The position numbers and the translations under genes were made by a program. From Desulfobacteraceae bacterium (lineage in GTDB: Bacteria; Desulfobacterota; Desulfobacteria; Desulfobacterales; Desulfosarcinaceae), in contig JAMOUQ010000047.1 in the NCBI GenBank assembly GCA_027068085.1, positions 1 through 64,000 on the forward strand: a stretch of DNA of 64,000 nt, written 5' to 3'. Position 1 is the stretch's first letter; each line of letters begins with the position of its first letter. Shown here in pieces: positions 32,270 through 40,946 of this stretch. The notes under the pieces are model-generated. The model searched no databases and was not told where the DNA came from. It was given only the letters and a program-made list of their open reading frames with translations.

Positions 32270-34635
32270 AAATGACACCACGGGTTGCCAAGCTGCGCCA
32301 AGAAAGCCTTGCCGCCGTACCGAGCATCTGCGCCGAGCGGGCCGGGCTGGTCACAGAATTCTATCAAAGCGGGCGCGCCGCCGGTGAATCGGTCCCTGTC
32401 CAGCGGGCCCTGGCCTTCAAGTATATAATGGAAAACAAGGAGCTCTACCTGGGTGAAGGAGAACTGATCGTGGGCGAAAGGGGCCCGGCCCCCAAGGCCA
32501 CTTCCACCTATCCCGAGGTCTGCCTTCACAGCGAGCAGGACCTTGAGATCCTCCACCGGCGGCCCAAGGTTCCCTTCAGGGTGGACCAGGCCACCTTCGA
32601 GACCTACAGGCAGACGATCATCCCGTACTGGAAGGGCAGGACCATCCGCGAAAAGATCTTCGCCAACATGGAAAAGCCCTGGCTCGAAGCCTACCGGGCC
32701 GGGATTTTCACCGAGTTCCAGGAACAGCGCGCACCGGGCCACACCGCCATGGGGGACAAGATCTGCCACCTGGGCATGGAAGACCTCAAAAAACAGATTC
32801 ACCAGGCACGCCGGAGACTCGATTTCATCAACGATCCCCGGGCCCTGGAAAAGCTCGACCAGCTGCGGGCCATGCAGATCGCAGCCGATGCCATCATGGC
32901 CTATGCCGGCCGCTACGCCGACCTGCTGGCCAGGGCCGCTGCCGCCGAAAAGGACCCGTACCGCAGGGCCGAGCTGGAAGAAATGGAACGGATCTGCCGC
33001 AAGGTTCCGGCCCGGGCACCGGAAACCTTCTGGGAGGCCCTCCAGTATTACTGGTTCGTCCACGTGGGGGTCATCACCGAGCTCAACCCCTGGGACGCCT
33101 TCAACCCCGGCCGGCTCGACCGGCACCTGGAGCCGTTTTACCGCCGCCAGATCGAAGAAGGCACCTTATCGCCCGACCGGGCCCGGGAGCTGCTCGGCTG
33201 CTTCTGGATAAAGTTCAACAACCATCCTGCCCCGCCCAAGGTGGGGGTGACGGCCAAAGAGAGCAACACCTACGTCGATTTTGCCCTCATCAACCTGGGA
33301 GGTGTGGACCGCAACAACCAGGACGCGGTAAACGAGGTCACCTATCTCCTGCTGGACGTGATCGAAGAGATGCGCCTGCTGCAGCCTTCCTCCATGGTCC
33401 AGGTCAGCAAGAAGAACCCGGACCGCTTCCTTTACCGGGCCCTGGAAATCGTCCGCACCGGTTTCGGCCAGCCCTCCATCTTCAACACCGATGCCATCGT
33501 CCAGGAACTGGTCCGCCAGGGAAAAAACATCGAGGACGCCCGGGACGGGGGAGCCAGCGGATGCGTCGAAGCCGGTGCCTTCGGCAGGGAAGCCTACTTT
33601 CTGACCGGATACTTCAACCTGCCCAAGGTGCTCGAGATCACCCTGAACAACGGGGTGGACCCGCGCACGGGGCGCAGGATCGGCATTGCCGGCGGCGACC
33701 CTGCAAAATGGAAAAATTTCCAGGACCTGATGGCGGCCTTCAAGGCTCAGTTGCAGTATTTCGTGGACATCAAGATCCGCGGCAACAACATCATCGAAAG
33801 GATCATCGCCGGCAACATGCCGGCCCCCTTCCTCTCCCTGCTGATCGACGACTGCATCGAAAACGGCCGGGACTACAACGCCGGCGGGGCCCGCTACAAC
33901 ACCTCCTACATCCAGGGGGTCGGCCTGGGCAGCATCACCGATGCCCTGGCTGCCATCGGCCACCACGTCTTCGACCGCAAGACCTTCACCATGGAAACCC
34001 TGCTGGAGGCCCTGGCCCATGACTTCCAAGGCTTCCGGGACCTGCATCACCAGCTGGTCCACGACAGCCCCAAGTACGGCAACGACGACGATTACGCCGA
34101 CGACATCTGCCGGGAGGTCTTCGAGGCCTTTTTCGCGGCCGTGGACTCAAAGCCCAACACCCGCGGCGGGGTTCACCGGATCAACCTGCTGCCCACCACC
34201 TGCCACGTCTACTTCGGCAGCGTCATCGGGGCCACGGCCGACGGCCGCAGGGCCGGCCGGCCACTTTCCGAGGGCATCTCCCCGGTCCAGGGCGCAGACC
34301 GCAACGGTCCCACGGCGGTCCTCAAGTCGGCCTCCAAGATAGACCACCTGCGCACCGGAGGCACCTTGCTCAACCAGAAATTCCTGCCCCAGGTGCTGGC
34401 CGGCAAGCAGGGCCTGAGCAAGCTGCTGCGCCTTGTCCGCTCCTATTTCAGGCTCGACGGCCACCACGTCCAGTTCAACGTGGTCGACGGCCAAATGCTG
34501 CGCCGGGCCCAGAAGAACCCCGACCGGTACCGGGACCTGATCGTGAGGGTGGCGGGCTACAGTGATTATTTCGTTGACTTGACACCCGAACTGCAGGAAG
34601 AGATCATCAGGCGTACCGAGCACGGCCAACTCTGA
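32266..34635 (+). CDS. hypD: Glycyl radical enzyme, probable trans-4-hydroxy-L-proline dehydratase (HypD-like)
   Basis: 789 residues. Thiyl-radical Cys433 in GASGCVE and glycyl radical Gly764 in RVAGYSDYF. HypD of Clostridioides difficile converts trans-4-hydroxyproline to pyrroline-5-carboxylate; its active-site residues, as I recall them, are F152, H160, D278, S334, C434, E436, Y450 and G765. Here F151, H159, D277, S333, C433, E435, Y449 and G764 appear, all shifted by one. The PFL-type adjacent cysteine pair is absent. The neighbours also act on hydroxyprolines. A related enzyme, the trans-4-hydroxy-D-proline C-N lyase HplG, is the main alternative; the thiolase it needs (OrtAB) is not seen here. 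No proC is in the window to reduce the product. Confidence 0.82.
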   Translation: MKMTPRVAKLRQESLAAVPSICAERAGLVTEFYQSGRAAGESVPVQRALAFKYIMENKELYLGEGELIVGERGPAPKATSTYPEVCLHSEQDLEILHRRPKVPFRVDQATFETYRQTIIPYWKGRTIREKIFANMEKPWLEAYRAGIFTEFQEQRAPGHTAMGDKICHLGMEDLKKQIHQARRRLDFINDPRALEKLDQLRAMQIAADAIMAYAGRYADLLARAAAAEKDPYRRAELEEMERICRKVPARAPETFWEALQYYWFVHVGVITELNPWDAFNPGRLDRHLEPFYRRQIEEGTLSPDRARELLGCFWIKFNNHPAPPKVGVTAKESNTYVDFALINLGGVDRNNQDAVNEVTYLLLDVIEEMRLLQPSSMVQVSKKNPDRFLYRALEIVRTGFGQPSIFNTDAIVQELVRQGKNIEDARDGGASGCVEAGAFGREAYFLTGYFNLPKVLEITLNNGVDPRTGRRIGIAGGDPAKWKNFQDLMAAFKAQLQYFVDIKIRGNNIIERIIAGNMPAPFLSLLIDDCIENGRDYNAGGARYNTSYIQGVGLGSITDALAAIGHHVFDRKTFTMETLLEALAHDFQGFRDLHHQLVHDSPKYGNDDDYADDICREVFEAFFAAVDSKPNTRGGVHRINLLPTTCHVYFGSVIGATADGRRAGRPLSEGISPVQGADRNGPTAVLKSASKIDHLRTGGTLLNQKFLPQVLAGKQGLSKLLRLVRSYFRLDGHHVQFNVVDGQMLRRAQKNPDRYRDLIVRVAGYSDYFVDLTPELQEEIIRRTEHGQL

Positions 34636-34652
34636 GAACGGATCCTGACACA

Positions 34653-35357
34653 ATGGTCTTTGAAGCCATCCGCAAAAGCACCGCCCCGGAGATGGTGGCC
34701 CGCCAGATCCTGGACAAGATCACCGGCGGCCAGCTCAAACCGGGCCAGCGCCTGCCATCCCAGAGGGAGCTGGCCCAGGCCCTGTCGGTGGGACGCTCTT
34801 CAGTCCGCGAGGCCATCAATGCCCTGGTGGTCATGGGTTACCTGCGGGTAAAACACGGGCAGGGGACCTTCGTCTGCCTCAACCTGCCAGATTCCGACGA
34901 TGCCGTAAAAAAGCTGGGCTCGGCCCTGGAAACCGGCAGCCTGCTGGACCTGATGGAGGTCCGCCGGCTGCTGGAGTGCAAGTCGGCCGCCCTGGCCGCT
35001 GAAAGGGCCGACCGGCAGCAGATCGAACGCCTGGAGGCCATCCTGGAGGCCATGGGAAAAGCCACCGGCGACTACCAGGGGTTCCTGGAGGCCGACCTGG
35101 CCTTTCATTCGGCCCTGGCCGAGGCCTCGGGCAACTCCATCATCTGCGAGATGATGAAGCTGATCACCAAGAAGGTGAGCCGGCAGCATGCCCGCCTGCG
35201 GACCGGACGCCTGTCGCCGGAGTACCGCCGGCTCTCCATTGAAACGGCCGCTGAAGTGGTCGCGGCCATCGCCGCCGGAGATTCCCGGCAGGCCCGGCTG
35301 GAAATGGAAAAACACCTGAGCCTGATCGATGACCAGCTCAAAGAGATAGTGCCTTGA
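34653..35357 (+). CDS. FadR-type GntR-family transcriptional regulator
   Basis: 234 residues. N-terminal winged helix at about 5-75 (QILDKITGGQLKPGQRLPSQRELAQAL, VGRSSVREAINALVVMGYL, HGQGTFV) is typical GntR. The C-terminal all-helical FCD ligand-binding domain (about 90-225) has the family metal-binding pattern with ADLAFHSALAEASGN and later histidine MEKHLSLID. It lies inside the hydroxyproline operon, 17 bases after the glycyl radical enzyme, and probably controls it in response to a pathway metabolite. A possible operator lies at 31337-31348. Confidence 0.92.
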   Translation: MVFEAIRKSTAPEMVARQILDKITGGQLKPGQRLPSQRELAQALSVGRSSVREAINALVVMGYLRVKHGQGTFVCLNLPDSDDAVKKLGSALETGSLLDLMEVRRLLECKSAALAAERADRQQIERLEAILEAMGKATGDYQGFLEADLAFHSALAEASGNSIICEMMKLITKKVSRQHARLRTGRLSPEYRRLSIETAAEVVAAIAAGDSRQARLEMEKHLSLIDDQLKEIVP

Positions 35358-35372
35358 CAAGGAGCTAGCAGC

Positions 35373-36332
35373 ATGCGGATCCGCGTTTTGACAGCCAATG
35401 ACGTCGGCCGCTGTCTTTCCATGCAACAGGCCATCGAGGCCATGGGCTCGGCCTTCGGCCAGTACTCGGCCGGCAAGGCCACCGTTCCCCTGCGCACCAG
35501 GCTCAATACCGACAAGGGGGTCAGCCTGGTGATGCCGGCCTTCCTGCATGCCACAAAAGAGATGGCGGTGAAAATCGTGTCGGTCTACGAGCAGAATCCT
35601 TCCCGCGGCCTGCCGACCATAAGCGCCATGGTCCTGGTCCTGGATGCGGAAACAGGCTTTCCGGTGGCCCTGATCAACGGCGAAAGCCTTACCGCCCTGC
35701 GCACCGGGGCTGCCGGCGGCCTGGCGGCCGAGCTTCTCAGCCGGCCGGACAGCCGCACCCTGGCCCTTTTCGGCGCCGGGGTCCAGGCAGGGTCCCAGCT
35801 GGAAGCGGTCCTGGAGGTACGGGCCATCGAAAAGGTCATCGTGGTCGATCCCAACATCGAGGCGGCCCGCCGGCTGGCGGACCTGGCGGCCCAACGGGCA
35901 AATGCGCCGCAAGTGGAAATAGAAACCGATGCCGACCGGGCCGCAGCGGCGGCCGACATAATCGCAGCCGCCACCACCGCCACCACCCCCCTGTTCGACG
36001 GCGAGGCGGTCAGGCCGGGCACCCACATAACCGGCATCGGTTCCTTTACCCCCGAAATGCAGGAGATCGACGCCCGGGTGGTACGCAAGGCCCTGGTGGT
36101 GGCCGACTCGCGCCAAGCCTGCCTGGCAGAAGCAGGTGACATCATCGCCGCCGGCGTGCAGATAGACGCCGAAATCGGAGAGATCGTAAACGGCAGCCAT
36201 CCCGGCCGCACCAGCCGGTCCCAGATAACCTTTTTCAAGTCGGTGGGCCTGGCTGCCCAGGATGCGGCCGCGGCCGTGGCCATCCTGCGCAACGCCGAAA
36301 GGCAAGACATAGGCCGGGTCATCGAGGTATAG
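35373..36332 (+). CDS. Ornithine cyclodeaminase/mu-crystallin family protein, likely delta1-pyrroline-2-carboxylate reductase
   Basis: 319 residues. NAD(P)-dependent family with Rossmann motif FGAGVQAGSQLEAVLEVR (about 131-148) and the substrate region VSLVMPAFL, MAVKIVSVYEQNP and NGESLTALRTGAAGGLAAELL. Members include ornithine cyclodeaminase, ketimine reductases and pyrroline-2-carboxylate reductase, which are hard to separate by eye. Sitting beside a trans-3-hydroxyproline dehydratase, whose product is delta1-pyrroline-2-carboxylate, the reductase role producing L-proline is the best fit. An alternative is action on pyrroline-5-carboxylate made by the HypD-like enzyme. Confidence 0.78.
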   Translation: MRIRVLTANDVGRCLSMQQAIEAMGSAFGQYSAGKATVPLRTRLNTDKGVSLVMPAFLHATKEMAVKIVSVYEQNPSRGLPTISAMVLVLDAETGFPVALINGESLTALRTGAAGGLAAELLSRPDSRTLALFGAGVQAGSQLEAVLEVRAIEKVIVVDPNIEAARRLADLAAQRANAPQVEIETDADRAAAAADIIAAATTATTPLFDGEAVRPGTHITGIGSFTPEMQEIDARVVRKALVVADSRQACLAEAGDIIAAGVQIDAEIGEIVNGSHPGRTSRSQITFFKSVGLAAQDAAAAVAILRNAERQDIGRVIEV

Positions 36333-36362
36333 AACCACTTCAACCATTTCAGGGCGACGACC

Positions 36363-37412
36363 ATGCAGACAGACTTTCTCCAATCCCTGGCCGGCTGGCA
36401 GCCGCCCGATAGCTGGCGGCAGGTAACCACCATCGACTGCCACACCGCCGGAGAGCCGTTCCGGGTGATAACCGGCGGCCTGCCCCCTTTGAAGGGCGCA
36501 ACCATACTGGAGCGCCGGCGCTGGTTCCGGGAAAATCACGACCGGCTCCGGACAATGCTGATGTGGGAACCCAGGGGCCATGCCGACATGTACGGCTGCA
36601 TCGTCACCGAACCGGTCAGCCGGCAGGCCGACCTGGGAGTCCTTTTCCTGCACAACGAGGGCTACAGCACCATGTGCGGCCACGGTATCATCGGCCTGGT
36701 GACCGTGGTCCTGGAAACCGGGATGCTGCCCATGCAGGAACCCGAGACCTGCGTGCGGATCGACACCCCGGCCGGCCTGGTAACCGCCTGGGGCCGTTGC
36801 CGCAACGGCCGGGTAACCAGTGTCCGCTTCCACAACGTGGCCTCCTTTGCCCCGGCCCTTGACCGGTCGGTCCAGGTTCCGGGTCTGGGCAAGGTGGACT
36901 ACGACCTGGCATTCGGGGGCGCCTTCTACGCCTTCGTGGATGCCGGCCGGCTGGGACTGGACACGGGTCCCGCCGGTTTCGGCGAGCTCATCCGCCAGGG
37001 CATGGCCATCAAGCGCGCCATAATGGAAAGCACCACCATCGAGCATCCCCTGGAACCGGACCTTGGTTTTCTCTACGGCACCATTTTCACTTCGGCCCGG
37101 GCAGGCGGCCAAATCCACAGCCGGCACGTCTGCATTTTCGCCGAAGGCGAGGTGGACCGCAGTCCCACCGGCACCGGGGTCAGCGCCAGGCTGGCGATTC
37201 TCCATCGCCGGGGCCGGCTGGACAGGGAAGAGGAAATCGTCATCGAAAGTATAATCGGCACGCGCTTCAGGGGAAAAATCGTTGCAACCACCACCTGCGG
37301 GCGGTATGAAGCAATAATTCCTGAAATCGAGGGCTCGGCCCATATAACCGGGGTCCACCGCTTCGTTGTCGATCCTGAAGATCCCCTGGCCCGGGGTTTC
37401 ATCCTGCGATAA
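36363..37412 (+). CDS. Proline racemase family protein, probable trans-3-hydroxy-L-proline dehydratase
   Basis: 349 residues. The first catalytic cysteine is present as Cys105 (GYSTMCGHG). The second, which racemases and 4-hydroxyproline epimerases carry as SPCGTG, is replaced by Thr269 (DRSPTGTG). A Cys/Thr pair is the known hallmark of trans-3-hydroxy-L-proline dehydratases (human L3HYPDH type), which eliminate water to give delta1-pyrroline-2-carboxylate. The adjacent reductase candidate would convert this to proline. IDCHTAGEPFRVI at the N-terminus and the overall length are normal. Confidence 0.82.
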   Translation: MQTDFLQSLAGWQPPDSWRQVTTIDCHTAGEPFRVITGGLPPLKGATILERRRWFRENHDRLRTMLMWEPRGHADMYGCIVTEPVSRQADLGVLFLHNEGYSTMCGHGIIGLVTVVLETGMLPMQEPETCVRIDTPAGLVTAWGRCRNGRVTSVRFHNVASFAPALDRSVQVPGLGKVDYDLAFGGAFYAFVDAGRLGLDTGPAGFGELIRQGMAIKRAIMESTTIEHPLEPDLGFLYGTIFTSARAGGQIHSRHVCIFAEGEVDRSPTGTGVSARLAILHRRGRLDREEEIVIESIIGTRFRGKIVATTTCGRYEAIIPEIEGSAHITGVHRFVVDPEDPLARGFILR

Positions 37413-37431
37413 CCGCTACCCAGAGGGACAA

Positions 37432-38706
37432 ATGCCAATTCCGGCCACAATCCGAGTGCTGGCGGTCTTTGCCCTGATCCTGGTTACCATCAAACGTCTT
37501 TCCCTGGGCAGTTCCTTCGCCCTGGGAGCGGCCCTGCTGGGACTGTTTTTCGGCATGACCCCGGCAGACCTCGTCCTGTCCATGGCCCGTGCCCTGGTCC
37601 ATCCCAAGACCCTGGCCCTGTCGGTGGTGGTGAGCCTGATCCTGATCCTGTCGCGCAGCATGGAAGCCACCGGCCGGATGGACCGCCTCCTGGAAGGTTT
37701 CAAGGGCCTGGTGGCCAGCCCCTTTCTCAACCTGGCCATCTTCCCGGCCCTGATCGGCCTGCTGCCCATGCCCGGAGGTGCGGTCTTCTCGGCTCCCATG
37801 GTCAAGAACATCGGCCACAACCGGGGCCTGAACCAGGATCAGCTGAGCTTTCTCAACTACTGGTTCCGGCACATCTGGGAATACTGGTGGCCGCTTTACC
37901 CCGGGGTCCTGCTGGCCACCACCCTGGCCGCCAGGAACCTGTGGTCCTACGTCTGGCTGATGTTGCCCCTGACCCCGGTTGCCATCGCCGCCGGCCGGTT
38001 TTTGATCCGCCGGGCCGACATCACCGAACACTCCCGGCAACCGCGACAAGCCTCCAGGCCCGGGCCGGCTCCCTTTGTCAGGGAGCTTGCTCCCATCGCC
38101 ATCGTAATCGTGGGCGGGCTTACGGCCGGTTTTCTGCTTTCACCGCTGGCGGCCGGAATCGCCAAGGAACTGGGGCTGATTCTTGCCCTGGTGGTGGCCA
38201 TCGGCCTGGTCTGGCACACCGGAAAACTTACCGGGGCCAGGCGGCTGAAGATGGCCGCCAACAAGAAACTGCTCGGCATGTATTTCATGGTTTCGGCCGT
38301 CCTGATCTTCCAGGCCATCCTACAGGACAGCACGGCCGTCAACCAGATCAGCGCCGAGCTGATCCGCTGGCACATTCCCCTGGTGCCCGTCTGCATCATC
38401 CTGCCCATGCTGGTGGGGGTCGTCTCCGGAATCACCATCGCCTTCGTGGGCACCACCTTTCCGGTCATCTTCGCCCTGCTGGGTGCCGGCGGCCAGCAGG
38501 AACACTTCAACGCCTTCCTGATGCTGGCCATGACCTCCGGATTTGCCGGAGTCCTGGTTTCCCCCCTGCACCTGTGCCTGCTGCTGTCCAATGCCTTTTT
38601 CAGGGCATCCCACGCTGCCGTTTTCCGCCTGATAGTCCCGGCGGCGGCAATCCTGCTTGCCGCCGCCCTGGTTTATTTCGCCATCCTGTATTATATTGGG
38701 TCATAA
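37432..38706 (+). CDS. DUF401-family membrane transporter
   Basis: 424 residues from ATG 37432 (GAGGG upstream; the open frame extends 22 codons further without support and would overlap the previous gene). About ten hydrophobic spans. Features such as LPMPGGAVFSAPMV, NYWFRHIWEYWWPLYPGVLLA and SGFAGVLVSPLHLCLLLSNAFF recur in DUF401 proteins of anaerobes and are distantly like gluconate/citrate-type permeases. Its place at the end of the hydroxyproline genes suggests it imports hydroxyproline or proline, but the family has no firmly known substrate that I can cite. Confidence 0.8.
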   Translation: MPIPATIRVLAVFALILVTIKRLSLGSSFALGAALLGLFFGMTPADLVLSMARALVHPKTLALSVVVSLILILSRSMEATGRMDRLLEGFKGLVASPFLNLAIFPALIGLLPMPGGAVFSAPMVKNIGHNRGLNQDQLSFLNYWFRHIWEYWWPLYPGVLLATTLAARNLWSYVWLMLPLTPVAIAAGRFLIRRADITEHSRQPRQASRPGPAPFVRELAPIAIVIVGGLTAGFLLSPLAAGIAKELGLILALVVAIGLVWHTGKLTGARRLKMAANKKLLGMYFMVSAVLIFQAILQDSTAVNQISAELIRWHIPLVPVCIILPMLVGVVSGITIAFVGTTFPVIFALLGAGGQQEHFNAFLMLAMTSGFAGVLVSPLHLCLLLSNAFFRASHAAVFRLIVPAAAILLAAALVYFAILYYIGS

Positions 38707-38737
38707 CTTTCTCCGGACCAACAGAAGGAGGCAGTCC

Positions 38738-38959
38738 ATGACCGTCCACAAGGTAGCCGTTTTCAAGCCTTATCCCTTTTCCGTCGGCCAGAAAATCAAC
38801 ATCGATGCCGGACCCCGCAAGGGAGACTGGGAAGTGGTGGCGGTTGACGACAAAAAGGTCACCCTGCGCTGCCCCATCTCAGGAAAGCAATTTGCCTGGA
38901 CCCGCTTCTGTTACCTGGTGGAAGAAAAAGAACAGGCTGTCTGGCCCGGCCCTGAATAG
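38738..38959 (+). CDS. Small beta-rich protein of unknown function
   Basis: 73 residues from ATG 38738 with a strong AAGGAGG seven bases upstream. The sequence (FSVGQKINIDAGPRKGDWEVVAVDDKKVTLRCPISGKQF) reads like a small SH3-like or KOW-type barrel, with a single CPxS. There is no signal or membrane span. It stands between the DUF401 transporter and the NAD salvage genes on the same strand. I do not recognise the family. Confidence 0.7.
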   Translation: MTVHKVAVFKPYPFSVGQKINIDAGPRKGDWEVVAVDDKKVTLRCPISGKQFAWTRFCYLVEEKEQAVWPGPE

Positions 38960-39015
38960 GATTTGCCGCCGGGCGGGGCAGCCTGGTAAACCTGCGCTAA
39001 AGGGGGTAGAGGAAA

Positions 39016-39537
39016 ATGTCCAAAAACGCCCTGATCATCGTGGACATGCTCAACGACTTCATCCGGCCCGAAGGAGCCCTTTACTGCGGCCCCGCGGCCG
39101 AGGCTATCGTTCCTTTCATCGCCGAGCGCCTGGAGCACTACCGCAACAGCAGCCAGGCGGTGATCTTCCTGAAGGATTCGCACCAGCCAAACGACCTGGA
39201 GTTCGACAAGTTTCCCCGCCACTGCGTGGCCGGAACCTGGGGCGGCCGGATAATCGACGAGCTTACTCCCGGACCGGGCGAAACCGTGATCGCCAAGAAC
39301 CGTTACAGCGGCTTTTTCAACACCAACCTGGCCAAAGTATTACGCCGGCTGAGCCCGGAACTGGTTGAGGTGGTGGGGGTCTGCACCTCCATCTGCGTCA
39401 TGGACACCGTCGGCGGCCTGGCCAACCGCGATTACCGGATCCTGGTGCCCCGCCGGGGGGTTGCCGACTTCGACCGGCAGTTTCATGAATTCGCCCTCAA
39501 GCGGATGCAGCAATTATATGGAGCCAAGATTCAATGA
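39016..39537 (+). CDS. Isochorismatase-family hydrolase, probable nicotinamidase
   Basis: 173 residues. Catalytic triad of the family: Asp10 (IIVDMLNDF), Lys94 (VIAKNRYSGF) and Cys127 (GVCTSICVMDTV). Metal ligands typical of nicotinamidase are visible as Asp54-x-His56 (KDSHQPND) and His69. Nicotinamidase deaminates nicotinamide to nicotinate, and the next gene, overlapping by four bases (ATGA), encodes the enzyme that uses nicotinate. That pairing makes nicotinamidase much likelier than isochorismatase. Confidence 0.87.
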   Translation: MSKNALIIVDMLNDFIRPEGALYCGPAAEAIVPFIAERLEHYRNSSQAVIFLKDSHQPNDLEFDKFPRHCVAGTWGGRIIDELTPGPGETVIAKNRYSGFFNTNLAKVLRRLSPELVEVVGVCTSICVMDTVGGLANRDYRILVPRRGVADFDRQFHEFALKRMQQLYGAKIQ

Positions 39538-40874
39538 AGCCCGAGGAACACGCCGGCCCGCTCTTTACCGACCTGTACGAACTGACCATGGCGGCGGCAT
39601 ACTTTACCCGGGGCCTGGATGAAGAAGCAACCTTTTCTCTCTATATCCGGCCCCACCAGCGGCGCACGTACTTCGTTGCCGCCGGCCTGGAACAGGCCCT
39701 GCAATACCTGGCCGGCTGGCGATTTTCAGGCAGCGACCTGGACTACCTGCGCCGGCTGAACCTTTTCACGCCTGATTTCCTGGCTTACCTGGAAAACCTG
39801 AAATTCCGCGGCAAGGTCCGGGCCATGGCCGAAGGGACCATCTTCTTTGCCGACGAACCGGTCCTGGAACTGACAGCGCCCATAATCCAGGCCCAGCTGC
39901 TGGAAACCTGCCTGATCAACACCGTTGGGATGGCCACCATGATCGCCACCAAGGCCGCCCGCTGCGTTCACGCCGCCCGGGGGAAAACCGTGGTCGATTT
40001 TTCCCTGCGCCGGACCCAGGGCGCCAGCGCCGGCATGACCGTGGCCCGCAGCTCGTACCTGGCCGGCTTTGCCGCCACCAGCAACGTCCTGGCCGGCAAG
40101 CTGCTGGGCATCCCTGTCTCCGGCACCATGGCCCATTCCTACGTGCTGGCATTTGAAAACGAAATCGACGCCTTCCGGGCCTACGCCCGTACCTTTCCCC
40201 AAAACACGGTCCTGCTGATAGACACCTACGACACCATCTCCGGTGCGCGCAACGCCATCACCGTGGCCCGCGAAATGCAGGCCGCAGGCAGGCGCCTGGC
40301 CGGAGTCCGCCTGGACAGCGGGGATATGGCCGGCCTGAGCCGGCAGGTGCGCCGCATGCTGGACGGAGCCGGCATGCAGGATGTGAAAATCTTTGCCAGC
40401 AGCGGTTTCGACGAGTTCAAGATCGAGGACCTCCTCAACAGGGAAGCGGCCATCGACGCCTTCGGTGTGGGCACAAAGATGGGGGTTTCGGCCGACGCAC
40501 CTTACCTGGACATTGTGTACAAGCTGGTACGCTATGCAGACCGCAATGTGCGCAAACTAAGCCCGGCCAAGGCGACTCTGGCTGGAGCGAAACAGGTCTT
40601 CCGGAGGCAGGACGAAAGCGGCCGCTTGACAGAGGACATCATCGCCCTGGACTCGGAGCCGGTTCCATCCGGCGCCCGCGCCCTGCTGGAACCGGTCATG
40701 GCCGGCGGGCGCATCACCGTCTGCCTGTCCGGCCTGGAGACGATCCGCCGTAATTTCCGGGCCGAGTTCGACCGGCTCGATCAACGCTATAAAAAGCTGG
40801 AGGGGGCGGCCAGGTTTCCTGTATCCATCAGCCCCGCCCTGGCAAGGCTCCAGGAGCAGACCGGCCGGCAGTAA
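39534..40874 (+). CDS. pncB: Nicotinate phosphoribosyltransferase
   Basis: 446 residues. Joins nicotinate and PRPP to give nicotinate mononucleotide in the Preiss-Handler NAD salvage route. Signatures: TDLYELTMAAAYF at the N-terminus, FSLRRTQGASAGMTVARSSYLAGF with the phosphorylated-histidine region varied, SGTMAHSYVLAFENEIDAFRAYARTFP, LLIDTYDTISG, GVRLDSGDM and FGVGTKMGVS. Translationally coupled to the nicotinamidase. Together with the downstream nadK this window encodes several steps of NAD(P) supply. Confidence 0.93.
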   Translation: MKPEEHAGPLFTDLYELTMAAAYFTRGLDEEATFSLYIRPHQRRTYFVAAGLEQALQYLAGWRFSGSDLDYLRRLNLFTPDFLAYLENLKFRGKVRAMAEGTIFFADEPVLELTAPIIQAQLLETCLINTVGMATMIATKAARCVHAARGKTVVDFSLRRTQGASAGMTVARSSYLAGFAATSNVLAGKLLGIPVSGTMAHSYVLAFENEIDAFRAYARTFPQNTVLLIDTYDTISGARNAITVAREMQAAGRRLAGVRLDSGDMAGLSRQVRRMLDGAGMQDVKIFASSGFDEFKIEDLLNREAAIDAFGVGTKMGVSADAPYLDIVYKLVRYADRNVRKLSPAKATLAGAKQVFRRQDESGRLTEDIIALDSEPVPSGARALLEPVMAGGRITVCLSGLETIRRNFRAEFDRLDQRYKKLEGAARFPVSISPALARLQEQTGRQ

Positions 40875-40890
40875 CTAACGATACAGACTA

Positions 40891-40926
40891 CAAAAACAAA
40901 CCCCGGACAGACAGACATCCGGGGTT
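40891..40926 (-). terminator. Terminator of the liv operon, in the convergent gap
   Basis: AACCCCGGA (40899-40907) pairs with TCCGGGGTT (40918-40926), a 9-bp stem with a 10-base loop. Read on the minus strand it is followed by TTTGTTTTTG (40900-40891), so it fits livF. On the plus strand after pncB the hairpin lacks a T run. Confidence 0.8.
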
Positions 40927-40946
40927 GTGACACCAACGGGCGGGAC

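Noticed and set aside
32266-34635. Pyruvate formate-lyase
   Set aside because: The adjacent Cys-Cys pair of PFL is absent; there is a single Cys in GCVE, as in dehydratase- or lyase-type members.
34800-37358. Long open frame of over 800 codons on the minus strand across the hydroxyproline genes
   Set aside because: It is antisense to four well-supported genes; high GC with strong third-position bias produces such shadows, and its composition is not protein-like.
36363-37412. Proline racemase or 4-hydroxyproline 2-epimerase
   Set aside because: The second catalytic cysteine is Thr269, which removes the two-base mechanism and points to the dehydratase subgroup.
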